Shown here one piece after another: positions 1-9,236 of a DNA stretch of 64,000 nt; within the stretch, counting starts at the first letter, position 1, and the number at the start of each line of letters is the position of its first letter. The stretch covers positions 1,674,001 to 1,738,000 of the forward strand of contig NC_019908.1 of the NCBI RefSeq assembly GCF_000325665.1. Direction: 5' to 3'. The stretch comes from Brachyspira pilosicoli P43/6/78 (GTDB lineage: Bacteria > Spirochaetota > Brachyspiria > Brachyspirales > Brachyspiraceae). Both the position numbers and the translations under genes were made by a program. The notes beneath the pieces are model-generated. The model made no database searches. It saw nothing but the letters and a program-made list of their open reading frames with translations, and was not told where the DNA came from.

Positions 1-282
1 ACAAACATAATCATAATGAGTAGTAGAACCTCTTATAACAGCACCCAAACATATAACAGCATCATATTTTTTTGATTTAGCCATTTTAGAAGCTATTAGA
101 GGTATCTCAAAAGCACCAGGCACCCAAGCTACAGTAATATCATCGTCTTTAATATCATGACGAGATAAAGCGTCCAAAGCACCGCCCAAAAGTTTAGAAA
201 CAATAAATTCATTGAATCTAGCACATACTATACCAATTTTAATTTTTTTCTCGCTAACGAGTTTTCCTTCAAAAGTTTTCAT
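1..282 (-). CDS. ribH: 6,7-dimethyl-8-ribityllumazine synthase (partial, C-terminus off the window)
   Basis: Lumazine synthase condenses the ribityl-aminopyrimidine with 3,4-dihydroxy-2-butanone 4-phosphate in the penultimate step of riboflavin synthesis. The 94 visible residues start [13 protein letters not shown] and contain the family signatures ARFNEF near residue 21, VPGAFEIP near 55 and [14 protein letters not shown] near 80-93, whose His is the usual catalytic base. The ATG at 282-280 is the only start that gives the family N-terminus. The gene is the last of the minus-strand rib operon; the rest lies before base 1. Identification is by motif and gene order. Confidence 0.95.
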   Translation of the reverse strand, partial: MKTFEGKLVSEKKIKIGIVCARFNEFIVSKLLGGALDALSRHDIKDDDITVAWVPGAFEIPLIASKMAKSKKYDAVICLGAVIRGSTTHYDYVC

Positions 283-313
283 AATTGTATTAATTCCTTA
301 ATTGTATTTTTTT

Positions 314-369
314 TCAACTTTTTCCCGCATTCACTCTGTGGGTTTCACCAAAAGTTGCAAAAAGTGCAT
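314..369. repeat. Type A intergenic repeat (CAACTTT/AAAGTTG hairpin)
   Basis: AACTTTTTCCCGC on one arm and AAAAGTTGCAAAAAGTGCA on the other flank a short G+C-richer centre. The same arms recur near 7766, 22670, 48250 and 57125. The copy sits between ribBA and ribH inside the riboflavin operon. The rest of the 283-550 gap holds two AGGAGG motifs (424-429 and 442-447 on the minus strand) and no convincing gene. Confidence 0.6.
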
Positions 370-550
370 ATTAAAAATTATAAGATATAATTATTCTCAT
401 AATCTTTATCTCGTTTCATAAACCTCCTAATAATTAATAAACCTCCTGAAATTGTTAATTATTACATATATAAAAAAACAACTACACCAACAACTTTTAT
501 CTATATGTTAAATTATATTTTAGTAATATAATTCAAACAGCTTTTTTATA

Positions 551-1751
551 TTAATCTAAAATATGTCCCATACGCTCCTTTTTTGTTTGCAAATAAAATA
601 AATCATACTCTGTTGCTTCTATCTGTATAGGTATTCTCTCTTCTATTTCAAGTCCGTAATTTTCTAAATGTTTTATTTTCTCTGGGTTATTAGTCATTAT
701 CCTTACACTCTTAATGCCTAATTTTTTTTAGCATCTGATAAGCCTCATAATATTCACGCATATCATCTCTAAAACCTAAAGCTCTATTAGCATCAACTGT
801 ATCTAGCCCTTTATCTTGAAGCTCATAAGCTTTTAGTTTGTTAACAAGTCCTATTCCTCTGCCCTCTTGACGCATATAAACCATTATGCCTCTGCCCTCT
901 TCAGCAATAGCACGCATAGCATAATTATACTGCTCTCCGCAATCGCATCTTCTAGAGCCTAATGCATCGCCTGTCAAACATTCTGAATGCACCCTGCATA
1001 AAACATCTTCACCGTCGCTAATATCTCCCATAGTAAGTACAACATGATGCTGTTTTGTTATTTTATTTACGAATGTTAATATTTCAAACTCGCCGTATTT
1101 TGTAGGCATTTTAGCCTTAGCATAAAGCTCCATCAAATCTTCATTTTTCTTTCTATAGTCTATTAAAGCAGATACTGTTATCATTTTGAGATTATGCTTT
1201 TTAGAGAATTCAATTAAATCATTTTTTCTCATCATATCGCCGTCATCTTTCATAATCTCGCAGCATAAACCGCATTCTTTAAGTCCTGCAAGTCTCATCA
1301 AATCAACAGTAGCCTCAGTGTGCCCCATTCTCACCAACACTCCGCCTTCTTTTGCAAGTAATGGAAACATATGACCAGGACGTCTGAAATCTTCTGGTTT
1401 AGAATTCTCATCAATAACTTTTAAAGCAGTGATAGACCTTTCAACTGCAGATATTCCTGTAGTAGTATCAACATGGTCAATAGATACTGTAAAAGCTGTT
1501 TCATGATTATCAGTATTTTTTGTAACCATTTGATTTAAGTTTAACTTGTTTGTAATCTCTTTGCTCATAGGCATACATATTAAGCCCTTAGCATAAGTAG
1601 CCATAAAGTTAATATTTTCTGTAGTAGCAAACTCTGCCGCACAGATTAAATCTCCTTCGTTTTCTCTATCTTCATCATCAGAAACAATTATAATCTTACC
1701 GTTTCTTAAATCTTCTAAAGCCTCATCAATAGTGCTGTAAATATTTTCCAT
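551..1751 (-). CDS. ribBA: Bifunctional DHBP synthase / GTP cyclohydrolase II, frameshifted in this sequence
   Basis: RibB (residues about 1-200, with [11 protein letters not shown] near 25-35) makes 3,4-dihydroxy-2-butanone 4-phosphate from ribulose 5-phosphate. RibA (about 205 onward, with the zinc-site cysteines in [17 protein letters not shown] and the RQEGRGIGL segment) opens GTP. The uninterrupted frame ends at 711 after 346 codons. Removing one A from the A8 run (minus strand, 722-729) restores the normal end: [16 protein letters not shown] and on to KERMGHILD, stop at 551. That gives about 400 residues, the usual family length. The break therefore looks like a single-base insertion late in a housekeeping gene. 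Upstream is ribE, downstream ribH. Confidence 0.93.
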
Positions 1752-1807
1752 TTTAAACTCTCCTTTTTATTTTTTATAATATAGTAAAAATTTTTAATTT
1801 TAATATT

Positions 1808-1873
1808 TGCAGGGCTTTGCCCCGCACCCCAGTTCTTTTATTGGTATAAAAGAACCAAAAGAACTGCATTTTT
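1808..1873. repeat. Type B intergenic repeat between ribE and ribBA
   Basis: GGGCTTTGCCCCGCACCCC is followed by the inverted pair AGTTCTTTT ... AAAAGAACT and the shared junction ACTGCATTTTT. The short centre ATTGGTAT is also present in the copy near 18175. It lies inside the riboflavin operon. Confidence 0.7.
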
Positions 1874-1986
1874 AAGATAACCTTATCGTATTCTATATTT
1901 AACACATATTATATACATACAAACTACTATAATTATGTTTTTTGTAAAATGTAAATATTTCCGTATAAATCTCAAAAAACAATATT

Positions 1987-2628
1987 TTAAAACCCATTCT
2001 TAAATAAAAACTCCATTGTAATATTAGATTTTTTACTGTCATTATTATCTTCTTTAAATGTTAAAAGCCTTTCAACATATTTGCCTATAACATCATTTTC
2101 AATATTAACCTTGTCCCCTTCTTTTTTATAATATAAAACAGTCTCTTTTAATGTATGAGGAATAACAGCTATAGAAAAACTATTATCTGTTAAACTAGCA
2201 ACCGTTAAACTTATACCATCAACAGCAACAGAACCTTTTTCTACAATGTACTTCATTAAATGTTTAGGCACTTCAATAGTAAGTATTATAGCATTGTCAT
2301 CTTTCTTCATAGACTTAATGCTTCCTACTCCATCAATATGCCCGCTTACTATATGCCCTCCAAATCTTCCACTTAAAGTCATAGCACGCTCAAGATTAAC
2401 TTTACTTCCGTTTTTTAAACTTCCCAAATTAGTACGATTTAAAGTCTCTTGAGTAACATCTGCATTAAATATTTTATTATCAAAACTAGACACAGTTAAA
2501 CAAGTACCATTAACAGCAACGCTATCACCCAAATGCAAATCATCAAATATTTTACTTGCTTCTATTGTAATAACTTTGCTTTGTACCGATTTAACAGTTC
2601 CTATCTCTTCAACTATACCAGTAAACAT
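1987..2628 (-). CDS. ribE: Riboflavin synthase alpha subunit
   Basis: Dismutates two lumazine molecules to riboflavin. The protein has 213 residues, usual for the family, begins with the invariant MFTGIVEEIG, and shows the expected internal duplication of the lumazine-binding fold: SVAVNGTCLTV at 36-46 and SVAVDGISLTV at 133-143, with SGRFGGHIVSGHIDG between them. It is intact, unlike its neighbours ribD and ribBA. It is second in the operon driven by the FMN riboswitch; intergenic repeats lie on both sides of it. Confidence 0.96.
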   Translation of the reverse strand: MFTGIVEEIGTVKSVQSKVITIEASKIFDDLHLGDSVAVNGTCLTVSSFDNKIFNADVTQETLNRTNLGSLKNGSKVNLERAMTLSGRFGGHIVSGHIDGVGSIKSMKKDDNAIILTIEVPKHLMKYIVEKGSVAVDGISLTVASLTDNSFSIAVIPHTLKETVLYYKKEGDKVNIENDVIGKYVERLLTFKEDNNDSKKSNITMEFLFKNGF

Positions 2629-2691
2629 TATTAAGTAATCCTATAATAAAATTATAATTTCTTTGATGACATTGAATGCAAAATAATACAA

Positions 2692-2753
2692 ATGCAGTCC
2701 TTTTGCTTCTTTGGGTCACCAAAAGAAGTAGGGGTCTGGGGACTAGTCCCCAA
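2692..2753. repeat. Type B intergenic repeat between ribD and ribE
   Basis: This is an inverted copy: ATGCAGTCCTTTTGCTTCTT, a short centre, AAAAGAAG, then GGGGACTAGTCCCC. The arms CTTTTGCTTCTTT/AAAAGAAG can pair, and GGGGACTAGTCCCC is itself a palindrome. It is the second repeat inside the riboflavin operon. Confidence 0.7.
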
Positions 2754-2767
2754 TAATCAAGTATTAT

Positions 2768-3876
<1,109 letters not shown>

Positions 3877-3935
3877 CTAAAAAAATATTTATATTAATCT
3901 TTGGTATATTTTGGTAGGATACTATGAACTATAAA

Positions 3936-3968
3936 CAAAAAAACTCTAAATGTTTACACACTTAGAGC
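3936..3968 (-). terminator. Intrinsic terminator of the FMN riboswitch expression platform
   Basis: On the minus strand CTCTAA, a loop, and TTAGAG are followed by TTTTTTT. The hairpin lies between the riboswitch aptamer and ribD, where a transcription-attenuating platform is expected. I did not find a convincing antiterminator pairing by eye. Confidence 0.75.
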
Positions 3969-4005
3969 ATTATTTTTTGACATGTAGTTAAGTTTACATT
4001 AAAAA

Positions 4006-4137
4006 CATCTTCTACCATCCAGACTTTAACTGTCGGTTTTGGAATCGCACCAAATCTGCCATTTTTGAATGAAAGAAACATCAAAAAGGCTCGCGGACTT
4101 TACCGCCGGTATGGAATTTCACCTAGCCCCGAAGATT
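4006..4137 (-). promoter_or_regulatory. FMN riboswitch (RFN element)
   Basis: The conserved RFN blocks appear in order on the minus strand: ATCTTCGGGGC, GGTGAAATTCC, TACCGGCGGTAAAG, CCGCGAGCC, then GATTTGGTGCGATTCCAAAA, CCGACAGTTAAAGTCTGGAT and the closing GAAGATG, which pairs with AATCTTC at the 5' end. It senses FMN and controls the rib operon that begins at ribD. The terminator hairpin downstream suggests control by premature termination. Confidence 0.96.
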
Positions 4138-4149
4138 TATATATTAATT

Positions 4150-4177
4150 AGTATACACAATTTTTTTTTATTGTCAA
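4150..4177 (-). promoter_or_regulatory. Promoter of the riboflavin operon
   Basis: TTGACA (4177-4172), a 16-base spacer and TATACT (4155-4150) form a near-consensus sigma-70-type promoter. Its predicted start near 4142 lies just before the riboswitch. Confidence 0.8.
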
Positions 4178-4187
4178 GCATTGTGTA

Positions 4188-4823
4188 TTAATCGTTTCTG
4201 TTGAACTCTAAATCTTTTAATTCTCTTAATTTTGGTAAATCATCTAAACTGTTTATACCAAAATGCATTAAGAATTTATCTGTTGTTCCGTATGTTTGTC
4301 TTTTGTCAAGATAATCTTTTCTGCCTTTCCAAGCTATAAAACCATCTTCCATAAGCATTCTAAGATGATAAGAACTGTCGCTTTGTCTTATATCATCAAT
4401 CTCTGCTTTTGTAAGAGGCTGTTTGTAGGCTATAATAGAAAGTGTTTGAAGCATAGCTTTTGATATTTTCTTCTTACGTTTTCTATCATATATTGCAGAT
4501 AAAGTACCAAATGTAGAAGGTATTATAGTCATCATTACACTATCACCAATCTCCAATATTTCTATGGCACTTCCTACACTTTTATATCTATTGTTAATAT
4601 TTTCTATATAGTTTCTTATGTCAGTATTTTCACACTTAAAAAGATTTCTTAATCTAGATATAGAAACTGTACCCTCTACATATATAACAGCTTCTAATAC
4701 CCTCTCAAGCTCCTCCTGATTCTCTAATACATTTTCATCTATTGTAAAATTGCTCTCTGCCTTTACTTCACTATTATTATTAGCTTCAATAGTCTCTTGA
4801 TTAGATAATTCCTCTAAACTCAT
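4188..4823 (-). CDS. scpB: Segregation and condensation protein B
   Basis: ScpB is the winged-helix subunit of the SMC-ScpA condensin that compacts and segregates the chromosome. The 211 residues match the family: an N-terminal acidic tail (1-35), the helix ELERVLEAVIYVEGTVS near 38, the core KISKAMLQTLSIIAYKQPLTKAEID near 122-146 and the C-terminal winged helix ending YGTTDKFLMHFGINSLDDLP. scpA and smc are not in the window. It ends 11 bases before the riboflavin promoter and is transcribed in the same direction. Confidence 0.93.
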   Translation of the reverse strand: MSLEELSNQETIEANNNSEVKAESNFTIDENVLENQEELERVLEAVIYVEGTVSISRLRNLFKCENTDIRNYIENINNRYKSVGSAIEILEIGDSVMMTIIPSTFGTLSAIYDRKRKKKISKAMLQTLSIIAYKQPLTKAEIDDIRQSDSSYHLRMLMEDGFIAWKGRKDYLDKRQTYGTTDKFLMHFGINSLDDLPKLRELKDLEFNRND

Positions 4824-4915
4824 TTAAGAAAATCCTTTTTCATTTTTAGTTTTGTAGTATTATAACATATAAATTCTTTTTTTCAATCTAAAAAAAATTT
4901 AGAAGAATTTTTGTA

Positions 4916-5410
4916 TTATTTTTTATATAAATCATAAAAATACATTAAAGACTCAACAACCTCTCCGCTTCTACACATCTCTCTATACACTTTTTCATCA
5001 ACAATTTTTGCCTCACTAACCTCATTTTCTTGCAAGATTAAATCATTTATATCAACATCTCTCTTAAACACATAAGAATCAATTATAGTATTAGAAAAAT
5101 CAAGAACAAACGAAGTAAAAAATGTAGCCTCATCAACTTTAAAAGATAGCCCTATCTCTTCTTTTAGCTCCCTAATAGCTCCATCAACACTACTCTCACC
5201 CGCAACTATAGAGCCCTCAGTGCATTCCCACATGTTAGGACATATATTTTTACTGCTATGCCTTTTGGTTAATATCACTTCATCATTACTATTAACCACC
5301 CAAGCATGTATCACTATATGATAATCGCCATATTCTAAAGGTAAGCCTCTTTTATGCAGCTTATTCTTTTTATTCTTATTTATATCATATACGTCCCAAA
5401 TCTCAGCCAT
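4916..5410 (-). CDS. Nudix hydrolase (YfcD/IPP-isomerase-like branch)
   Basis: A complete 23-residue Nudix box spans residues 66-88, from GSIVAGE to RELKEEIGL, so a metal-dependent nucleoside-diphosphate-type hydrolase is expected. The N-terminus WDVYDINKNKKNKLHKRG and the segment YGDYHIVIHAWVVNSNDEVI resemble the Nudix branch related to isopentenyl-diphosphate isomerase. The substrate cannot be read from the sequence. It is the last gene of a tight three-gene operon, 18 bases after the radical-SAM-like gene, so its substrate may be linked to that protein. Confidence 0.88.
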   Translation of the reverse strand: MAEIWDVYDINKNKKNKLHKRGLPLEYGDYHIVIHAWVVNSNDEVILTKRHSSKNICPNMWECTEGSIVAGESSVDGAIRELKEEIGLSFKVDEATFFTSFVLDFSNTIIDSYVFKRDVDINDLILQENEVSEAKIVDEKVYREMCRSGEVVESLMYFYDLYKK

Positions 5411-5428
5411 AATATTTTTTTGATTCTA

Positions 5429-6889
5429 TTACTCCCTATTGATATACGATGACACAACATTTCTAAAAGAGTTTATATGATGCTTAATATCATATATATC
5501 TCTAATGCTTAAAATTTTATGTAAAACATACATAGGATTAAATGATAAATTATAAAAATATTCTACATACTGAAAAATATCATCAACTTCCAATTTGAGT
5601 ACACTGCTGCGCATATCATATTCAAACCAATTATCAGTATTAATATAATTATTCTCTTTGCAATAATTAAATATATTGGTACCAGGATATGGCACAAAGA
5701 TTGAAGTATTCATTGTATTAATATAACCGCTAGTCATTAAATATTTTATTACATCGAAGGTAGCAATAATATCGTCTTCATTCTCCCAAGGATATCCAAT
5801 CTTTACCATCATATCTATAAATAAACCAGCCTTCCTTGCCATTTTAATAGACTCAATAACAGAATCTATACTAGTATATGAAGGAAAAAGTTTTTCTAAT
5901 GTCTTAGTATTTGCAGAAGGAAAAGTAACTATTAATGTTTTAAAACCAGCTTTTTTCATCATTTTATAATAATGATAATCCAAATCAGTAAAATACATGT
6001 GGCAATCAATATAAACTTTTTTGTTTAATTTTCTCTCTATCATAGTTTGACAAAAAAGTGAAAGCCATTCTCCCATAGGAAAAGATACTGTAACATCAAC
6101 AAACTCTTTTATACCATATCTTTTATATAAATATTCTATTTCATCAACAACATTAATAGGGTTTCTTAATCTAACATTATTAAATAATATATTGGAAGCT
6201 GCACAACTATAATTACTAAAAACAGCACCCCTTCCAGACATAATAAATGTAGCCGGAGTTTTTTTATAATACTCATTTTCTTTGGAATATAATTTCCAGT
6301 TAGTAAGATTTCTATCTATAAATGGAAGGCGGTCTAGAGGATAGTCAAGTTTACATTTGCCGGTATTTCTAATATTTCCTTGAGAAGTTCTATAATATAT
6401 ACCTTCTTTTAATTTTTCACCGTTATTAATATGATTTACAATGCTTAAAAGAAGTATATCATAATCTCCTCCTGTAATAACAAAATCTACTTCAGATTTA
6501 TCAAAACTCTCTTCAGGCAATGCTGTAACATGGTCGCCTGCCAAAACTATATAAGCATTTTTATATTTATCTTTAATAGCATCAATAGTATCCCAAGTAT
6601 AATTTATAGTAGCAGTAGTAGCTTCAAAAAATATTAATTGCGGATTTATTTTGTCTATCTGTATAAGCCAATCTATTATATCCATCTTTCTTGCTACAGT
6701 ATCTATAAAAAAAACATCATATCCGTTATTTTTTAATAAAGTAGCAGCATAGGCAGGAAGTATTGGATAATTGCAGCTAAAATTCCTCACCCATTGAAAT
6801 TGCCTATTTAAAGACATTAATGGAAAACCTTTATTATATTCAAAAGGAGGATATGTTATACATACTCTATTAATTTTTTCTTTTTTCAT
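5429..6889 (-). CDS. Radical-SAM/cobalamin-binding-like protein with a degenerate Fe-S cluster motif
   Basis: 486 residues. The N-terminal part (about 1-175) resembles the B12-binding Rossmann domain of BchE-like enzymes (PILPAYAATLLKNNGYDVFFID, then LAGDHVTALPEE and VDFVITGGD). The C-terminal part resembles the radical SAM barrel (MARKAGLFIDMMVKIGYPWE, then FVPYPGTNIF). At the place of the cluster loop, where family members read RGCxxxCxxC, this protein reads RGAVFSNYSC: the first two cysteines are Ala222 and Asn226, and only Cys229 remains. No other CxxxCxxC is present, so it probably cannot hold the catalytic 4Fe-4S cluster in the usual way. The frame is intact and long, which argues against decay. 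It lies 17 bases after the YkgJ-type gene and 18 before the Nudix gene. Confidence 0.8.
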   Translation of the reverse strand: MKKEKINRVCITYPPFEYNKGFPLMSLNRQFQWVRNFSCNYPILPAYAATLLKNNGYDVFFIDTVARKMDIIDWLIQIDKINPQLIFFEATTATINYTWDTIDAIKDKYKNAYIVLAGDHVTALPEESFDKSEVDFVITGGDYDILLLSIVNHINNGEKLKEGIYYRTSQGNIRNTGKCKLDYPLDRLPFIDRNLTNWKLYSKENEYYKKTPATFIMSGRGAVFSNYSCAASNILFNNVRLRNPINVVDEIEYLYKRYGIKEFVDVTVSFPMGEWLSLFCQTMIERKLNKKVYIDCHMYFTDLDYHYYKMMKKAGFKTLIVTFPSANTKTLEKLFPSYTSIDSVIESIKMARKAGLFIDMMVKIGYPWENEDDIIATFDVIKYLMTSGYINTMNTSIFVPYPGTNIFNYCKENNYINTDNWFEYDMRSSVLKLEVDDIFQYVEYFYNLSFNPMYVLHKILSIRDIYDIKHHINSFRNVVSSYINRE

Positions 6890-6906
6890 TGCTTATATAT
6901 ATTTTT

Positions 6907-7350
6907 TTATTTTACTTTTTTAGCTATTTTTTTAGGAGATTTAGAAGATTTCTTTTTAATTATTTTTTTCTCATAAACATATTTTTCTAATTCATACTGG
7001 TCATCAAATATTACATCATACCACTCTTCATATCTCTCACATTTAGGCGGACTATGCTTAGTACATATATCATGTCTATTCTCATAATTTTTACACAAAT
7101 AAGTTTTTTTATCTAAATACCTGCACTCGCTTCTTATCATATGGTACCAAGTATCCTGATATATAAATATAAATGAATGCTTAAAATAAAGATACCATTT
7201 CAAAGTTTTTAATTCTTCTTCATTTTTAGGCTTAGATATTTCCATTACCAAATCATGACAGCATAAAGAATTACAATCTGCACATAATTTATCTGTAACT
7301 TTCTCTTTTCTATCTTTAAAAATTTTATCAGACGGTATCACTTTCATCAA
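6907..7350 (-). CDS. YkgJ-family cysteine-cluster protein
   Basis: 147 residues with eight cysteines spaced as in the YkgJ (putative zinc- or iron-chelating) family: Cys23, Cys26, Cys30, Cys31, then SECRYLD, YLCKNY, DICTKH and PPKCERY. The C-terminal 25 residues are Lys/Ser-rich (KKIIKKKSSKSPKKIAKK). The family is thought to bind a metal or cluster; a methyltransferase role is known only for the related FliB. It is the first gene of the operon with the degenerate radical-SAM-like and Nudix genes. The start is the double Met after AAGGTGATTT on the minus strand; the second Met is equally possible. Confidence 0.75.
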   Translation of the reverse strand: MMKVIPSDKIFKDRKEKVTDKLCADCNSLCCHDLVMEISKPKNEEELKTLKWYLYFKHSFIFIYQDTWYHMIRSECRYLDKKTYLCKNYENRHDICTKHSPPKCERYEEWYDVIFDDQYELEKYVYEKKIIKKKSSKSPKKIAKKVK

Positions 7351-7465
7351 TAAATCACCTTATAAAAAATAAAACAATTGTTTAATTATACTAAAGTGAT
7401 TGTATTTTGTCAATTTGATATTTTTTATTCTCATGTACTATCCTATAACCCACAGTTATTTTTGC

Positions 7466-7790
7466 TATTGGAAAAAGTTGAATAAAAAAACTTATTATAT
7501 ATTTAAAAACTTTTAAGTTTACTAAAAATATTTTTATGTTTTTGTTGTTTTGGGAGCTAGCCCCCTTGCGAAGCGTGCCCTTAGGGTACATACCACCAGT
7601 TCTTTTGCCGACGCTCTGCGTGCCTGCGGCAAGGCACCTACTCGGTGCGACCGTAGGAAGTGCCCTTGCGGCGTGCCACAAAGAACCAAAAAGGCTGCAT
7701 TGTTTAGCTTAAAATGTTGGTATTATCTTAATATATATTCCTAAAATATTAGCTATAGTATTTGTACTTTTTGCAACTTTTTGTTGATAT
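7466..7790. repeat. Composite intergenic repeat: type A arm, spacer, expanded type B, spacer, type A arm
   Basis: Fills the 7351-7844 gap. GGAAAAAGTTGAATAAAA (7470 onward) leads into a spacer with CTTATTATATATTT that recurs near 22760. An expanded type B element (7549-7701) has a centre of about 90 bases built from short G+C-rich pieces (GCGAAGCGTGCCC, GGCACCTACTCGG, GCGACCGTAGGAAGTGCC). After it comes the spacer TTAGCT...ATATATTCCTAAAATATTAG, which recurs near 22650, and CTTTTTGCAACTTTTTG. Short reading frames on both strands across it are made by the repeat and are not genes. Confidence 0.75.
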
Positions 7791-7844
7791 TTTTATATGA
7801 AAATATATAATACATTCTATACAAAATAGATTAGGAGAACAAAA

Positions 7845-8480
7845 ATGAAATTAAAAATATTTATAATTTCTTTTATATTTATTTTTTCAAGTATGCTATT
7901 TCCTGCTTTTGAATTAGGTTTTGCTGGAAAATTTGGATTTGCCAACAGTTTTACTGATTTAACAGGTGGAGTTTTTGAGCCAAGATTAGATTTAAATTTA
8001 CAATTAGGCTATAACTTTCCTATAAATAAATCTTCTTTCAGAAGTATGAGTTTATTATTTGATACAGGAATAGATGCAAGAACTATATCTTTAAAAAATG
8101 ATAATTATAAAATAAATCAATTAGAGGCAGGCGGAATAACAACTGGTTTGGCATTAAAATTTATATTTACTCCAGTTTTAAATTCAAAAATAGATTTAGT
8201 TTTCGGTTTATCTTCAGGTGTTAAATTTATAGCTATAATAGATGATTTAAATATAAAACCAAATAAAGTTCCAATATCTCCATACGTTAATTTATTTTTA
8301 GAAGATAGAATATATAATATTAATGAAACGTTGGCTTTTGTATACGGTATTAATATTTTTTACGAATATATGATATTTGATAAGAGTGATATAAACAACT
8401 TATTTGGAGGCTATAATATAAATCAGCATCATTCAATAGGAGCTATGCTTTCTCTAGGTATTCATTTTGGAAAGCGTTAA
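7845..8480 (+). CDS. Putative outer-membrane beta-barrel protein
   Basis: 211 residues with a signal peptide (MKLKIFIISFIFIFSSMLFP, cleavage near 21-22) followed by alternating hydrophobic and aromatic strands (FELGFAGKFGFA, LDLNLQLGYNF, GGITTGLALKFIF, LVFGLSSGVKF) and a C-terminal strand SIGAMLSLGIHFG ending in KR. This pattern fits a small porin-like barrel of the outer membrane; no family is recognised. AGGAG lies 8 bases before the ATG. It stands alone and is followed by a hairpin terminator. Confidence 0.75.
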   Translation: MKLKIFIISFIFIFSSMLFPAFELGFAGKFGFANSFTDLTGGVFEPRLDLNLQLGYNFPINKSSFRSMSLLFDTGIDARTISLKNDNYKINQLEAGGITTGLALKFIFTPVLNSKIDLVFGLSSGVKFIAIIDDLNIKPNKVPISPYVNLFLEDRIYNINETLAFVYGINIFYEYMIFDKSDINNLFGGYNINQHHSIGAMLSLGIHFGKR

Positions 8481-8507
8481 AGCTTATAATTATTAACATG
8501 AAATATT

Positions 8508-8552
8508 GGGCTTATGATGAATGAATATATTTATCATAAGCCTTATATATTT
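8508..8552 (+). terminator. Hairpin terminator after the beta-barrel gene
   Basis: The perfect 10-base inverted repeat GGCTTATGAT/ATCATAAGCC (8509-8518 and 8533-8542) with a 14-base loop is followed by TTATATATTTATA. The T-tract is interrupted, so efficiency is uncertain. Confidence 0.55.
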
Positions 8553-8580
8553 ATAATGATTATTGTATTAAAATAACTTT

Positions 8581-8755
8581 ATCCTTTCGTATACGCTTCG
8601 CGAATAACTGCATTTTTATTATAAATTTTATAATTTAATTGTACATTAAAATGCACTCCCCCGCACGACTAAGAAGTTATAATAAAAGCATAGCATTACC
8701 GTGCGGCAAGGTGGTACAGCTCGTACGCGGGAAAAAGTTGAATAAAAACAAAAAC
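8581..8755 (-). repeat. Type E repeat, copy 1
   Basis: Inverted relative to the copies at 32463 and 34567. It shares with them CTGCATTTTTATTATAAAT, AATTGTACATTAAAATGCACT, CCCCCGCACG, a variable centre, ACCGTGCGGCAAGGTGGTAC and AGCTCGTACGCGGG, then AAAAAGTTG. CCGCACG/CGTGCGG arms enclose about 30 A+T-rich bases. It fills the 8481-8784 gap. Confidence 0.75.
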
Positions 8756-8784
8756 TTAGTTGTTTAGCTATGAAATACTAAAAC

Positions 8785-9225
8785 TCAATCTTTAGAATAA
8801 TTCTCCATAAACTTAATCAGCTCTTTTAAACAATTCGTATACTTCACTATATCCTCATCTTTTAATGAAGCAAGCATATCTGTATCAAGCTTTTCAAGTT
8901 TTTCTAATATAGGCTCGGCAAACTTAATACCCTTTTTGGTGAGAGTAATAATTTTGTTTCTTTTGTCTTTGGCATTAATTTTCCTTGTAATGTAGCCCTT
9001 TTTCTCAAGACCATTAAGAAGAGAACAGCTAGTTTGTTTTGGTATGCATAATTTCTCTGTAACCATATTCTGCGGACATTCTTTATTATAATAAATTAAC
9101 CCTAGTGTAAACAAAGTTAAATCTGTTATACCATACTGTTTTGCCCATATATGATAAAACCTATTAGTTTCATACCAATGGTCGTATATAATGTCTATAT
9201 GCTTCTTTAACTCTTCTTCTTTCAT
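8785..9225 (-). CDS. MarR-family transcriptional regulator
   Basis: 146 residues with the MarR winged-helix layout: N-terminal dimer helix, recognition region MVTEKLCIPKQTSCSLLNGL near residues 54-73, the wing KINAKDKRNKIITLT near 82-96 and C-terminal dimerisation helices. MarR proteins bind palindromes as dimers and often respond to small ligands. It starts 11 bases after the end of the NSS transporter gene, so it is probably co-transcribed with it and may regulate it. The ligand is unknown. Confidence 0.88.
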   Translation of the reverse strand: MKEEELKKHIDIIYDHWYETNRFYHIWAKQYGITDLTLFTLGLIYYNKECPQNMVTEKLCIPKQTSCSLLNGLEKKGYITRKINAKDKRNKIITLTKKGIKFAEPILEKLEKLDTDMLASLKDEDIVKYTNCLKELIKFMENYSKD

Positions 9226-9236
9226 TTAATAGCCTA

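Noticed and set aside
551-1751. Programmed frameshifting in ribBA at A8
   Set aside because: No stimulatory structure was recognised, and other genes in the window have similar indels outside A runs; an error explains all of them.
3980-4000. Near-palindrome ACATGTAGTTAAGTTTACAT as riboswitch antiterminator
   Set aside because: I could not find complementarity between it and the terminator stem.
7391-7744. Open frames on both strands (about 64 and 96 codons)
   Set aside because: They lie in the composite repeat, have Cys/Arg/Pro-rich composition unlike any neighbour, and have no ribosome site.
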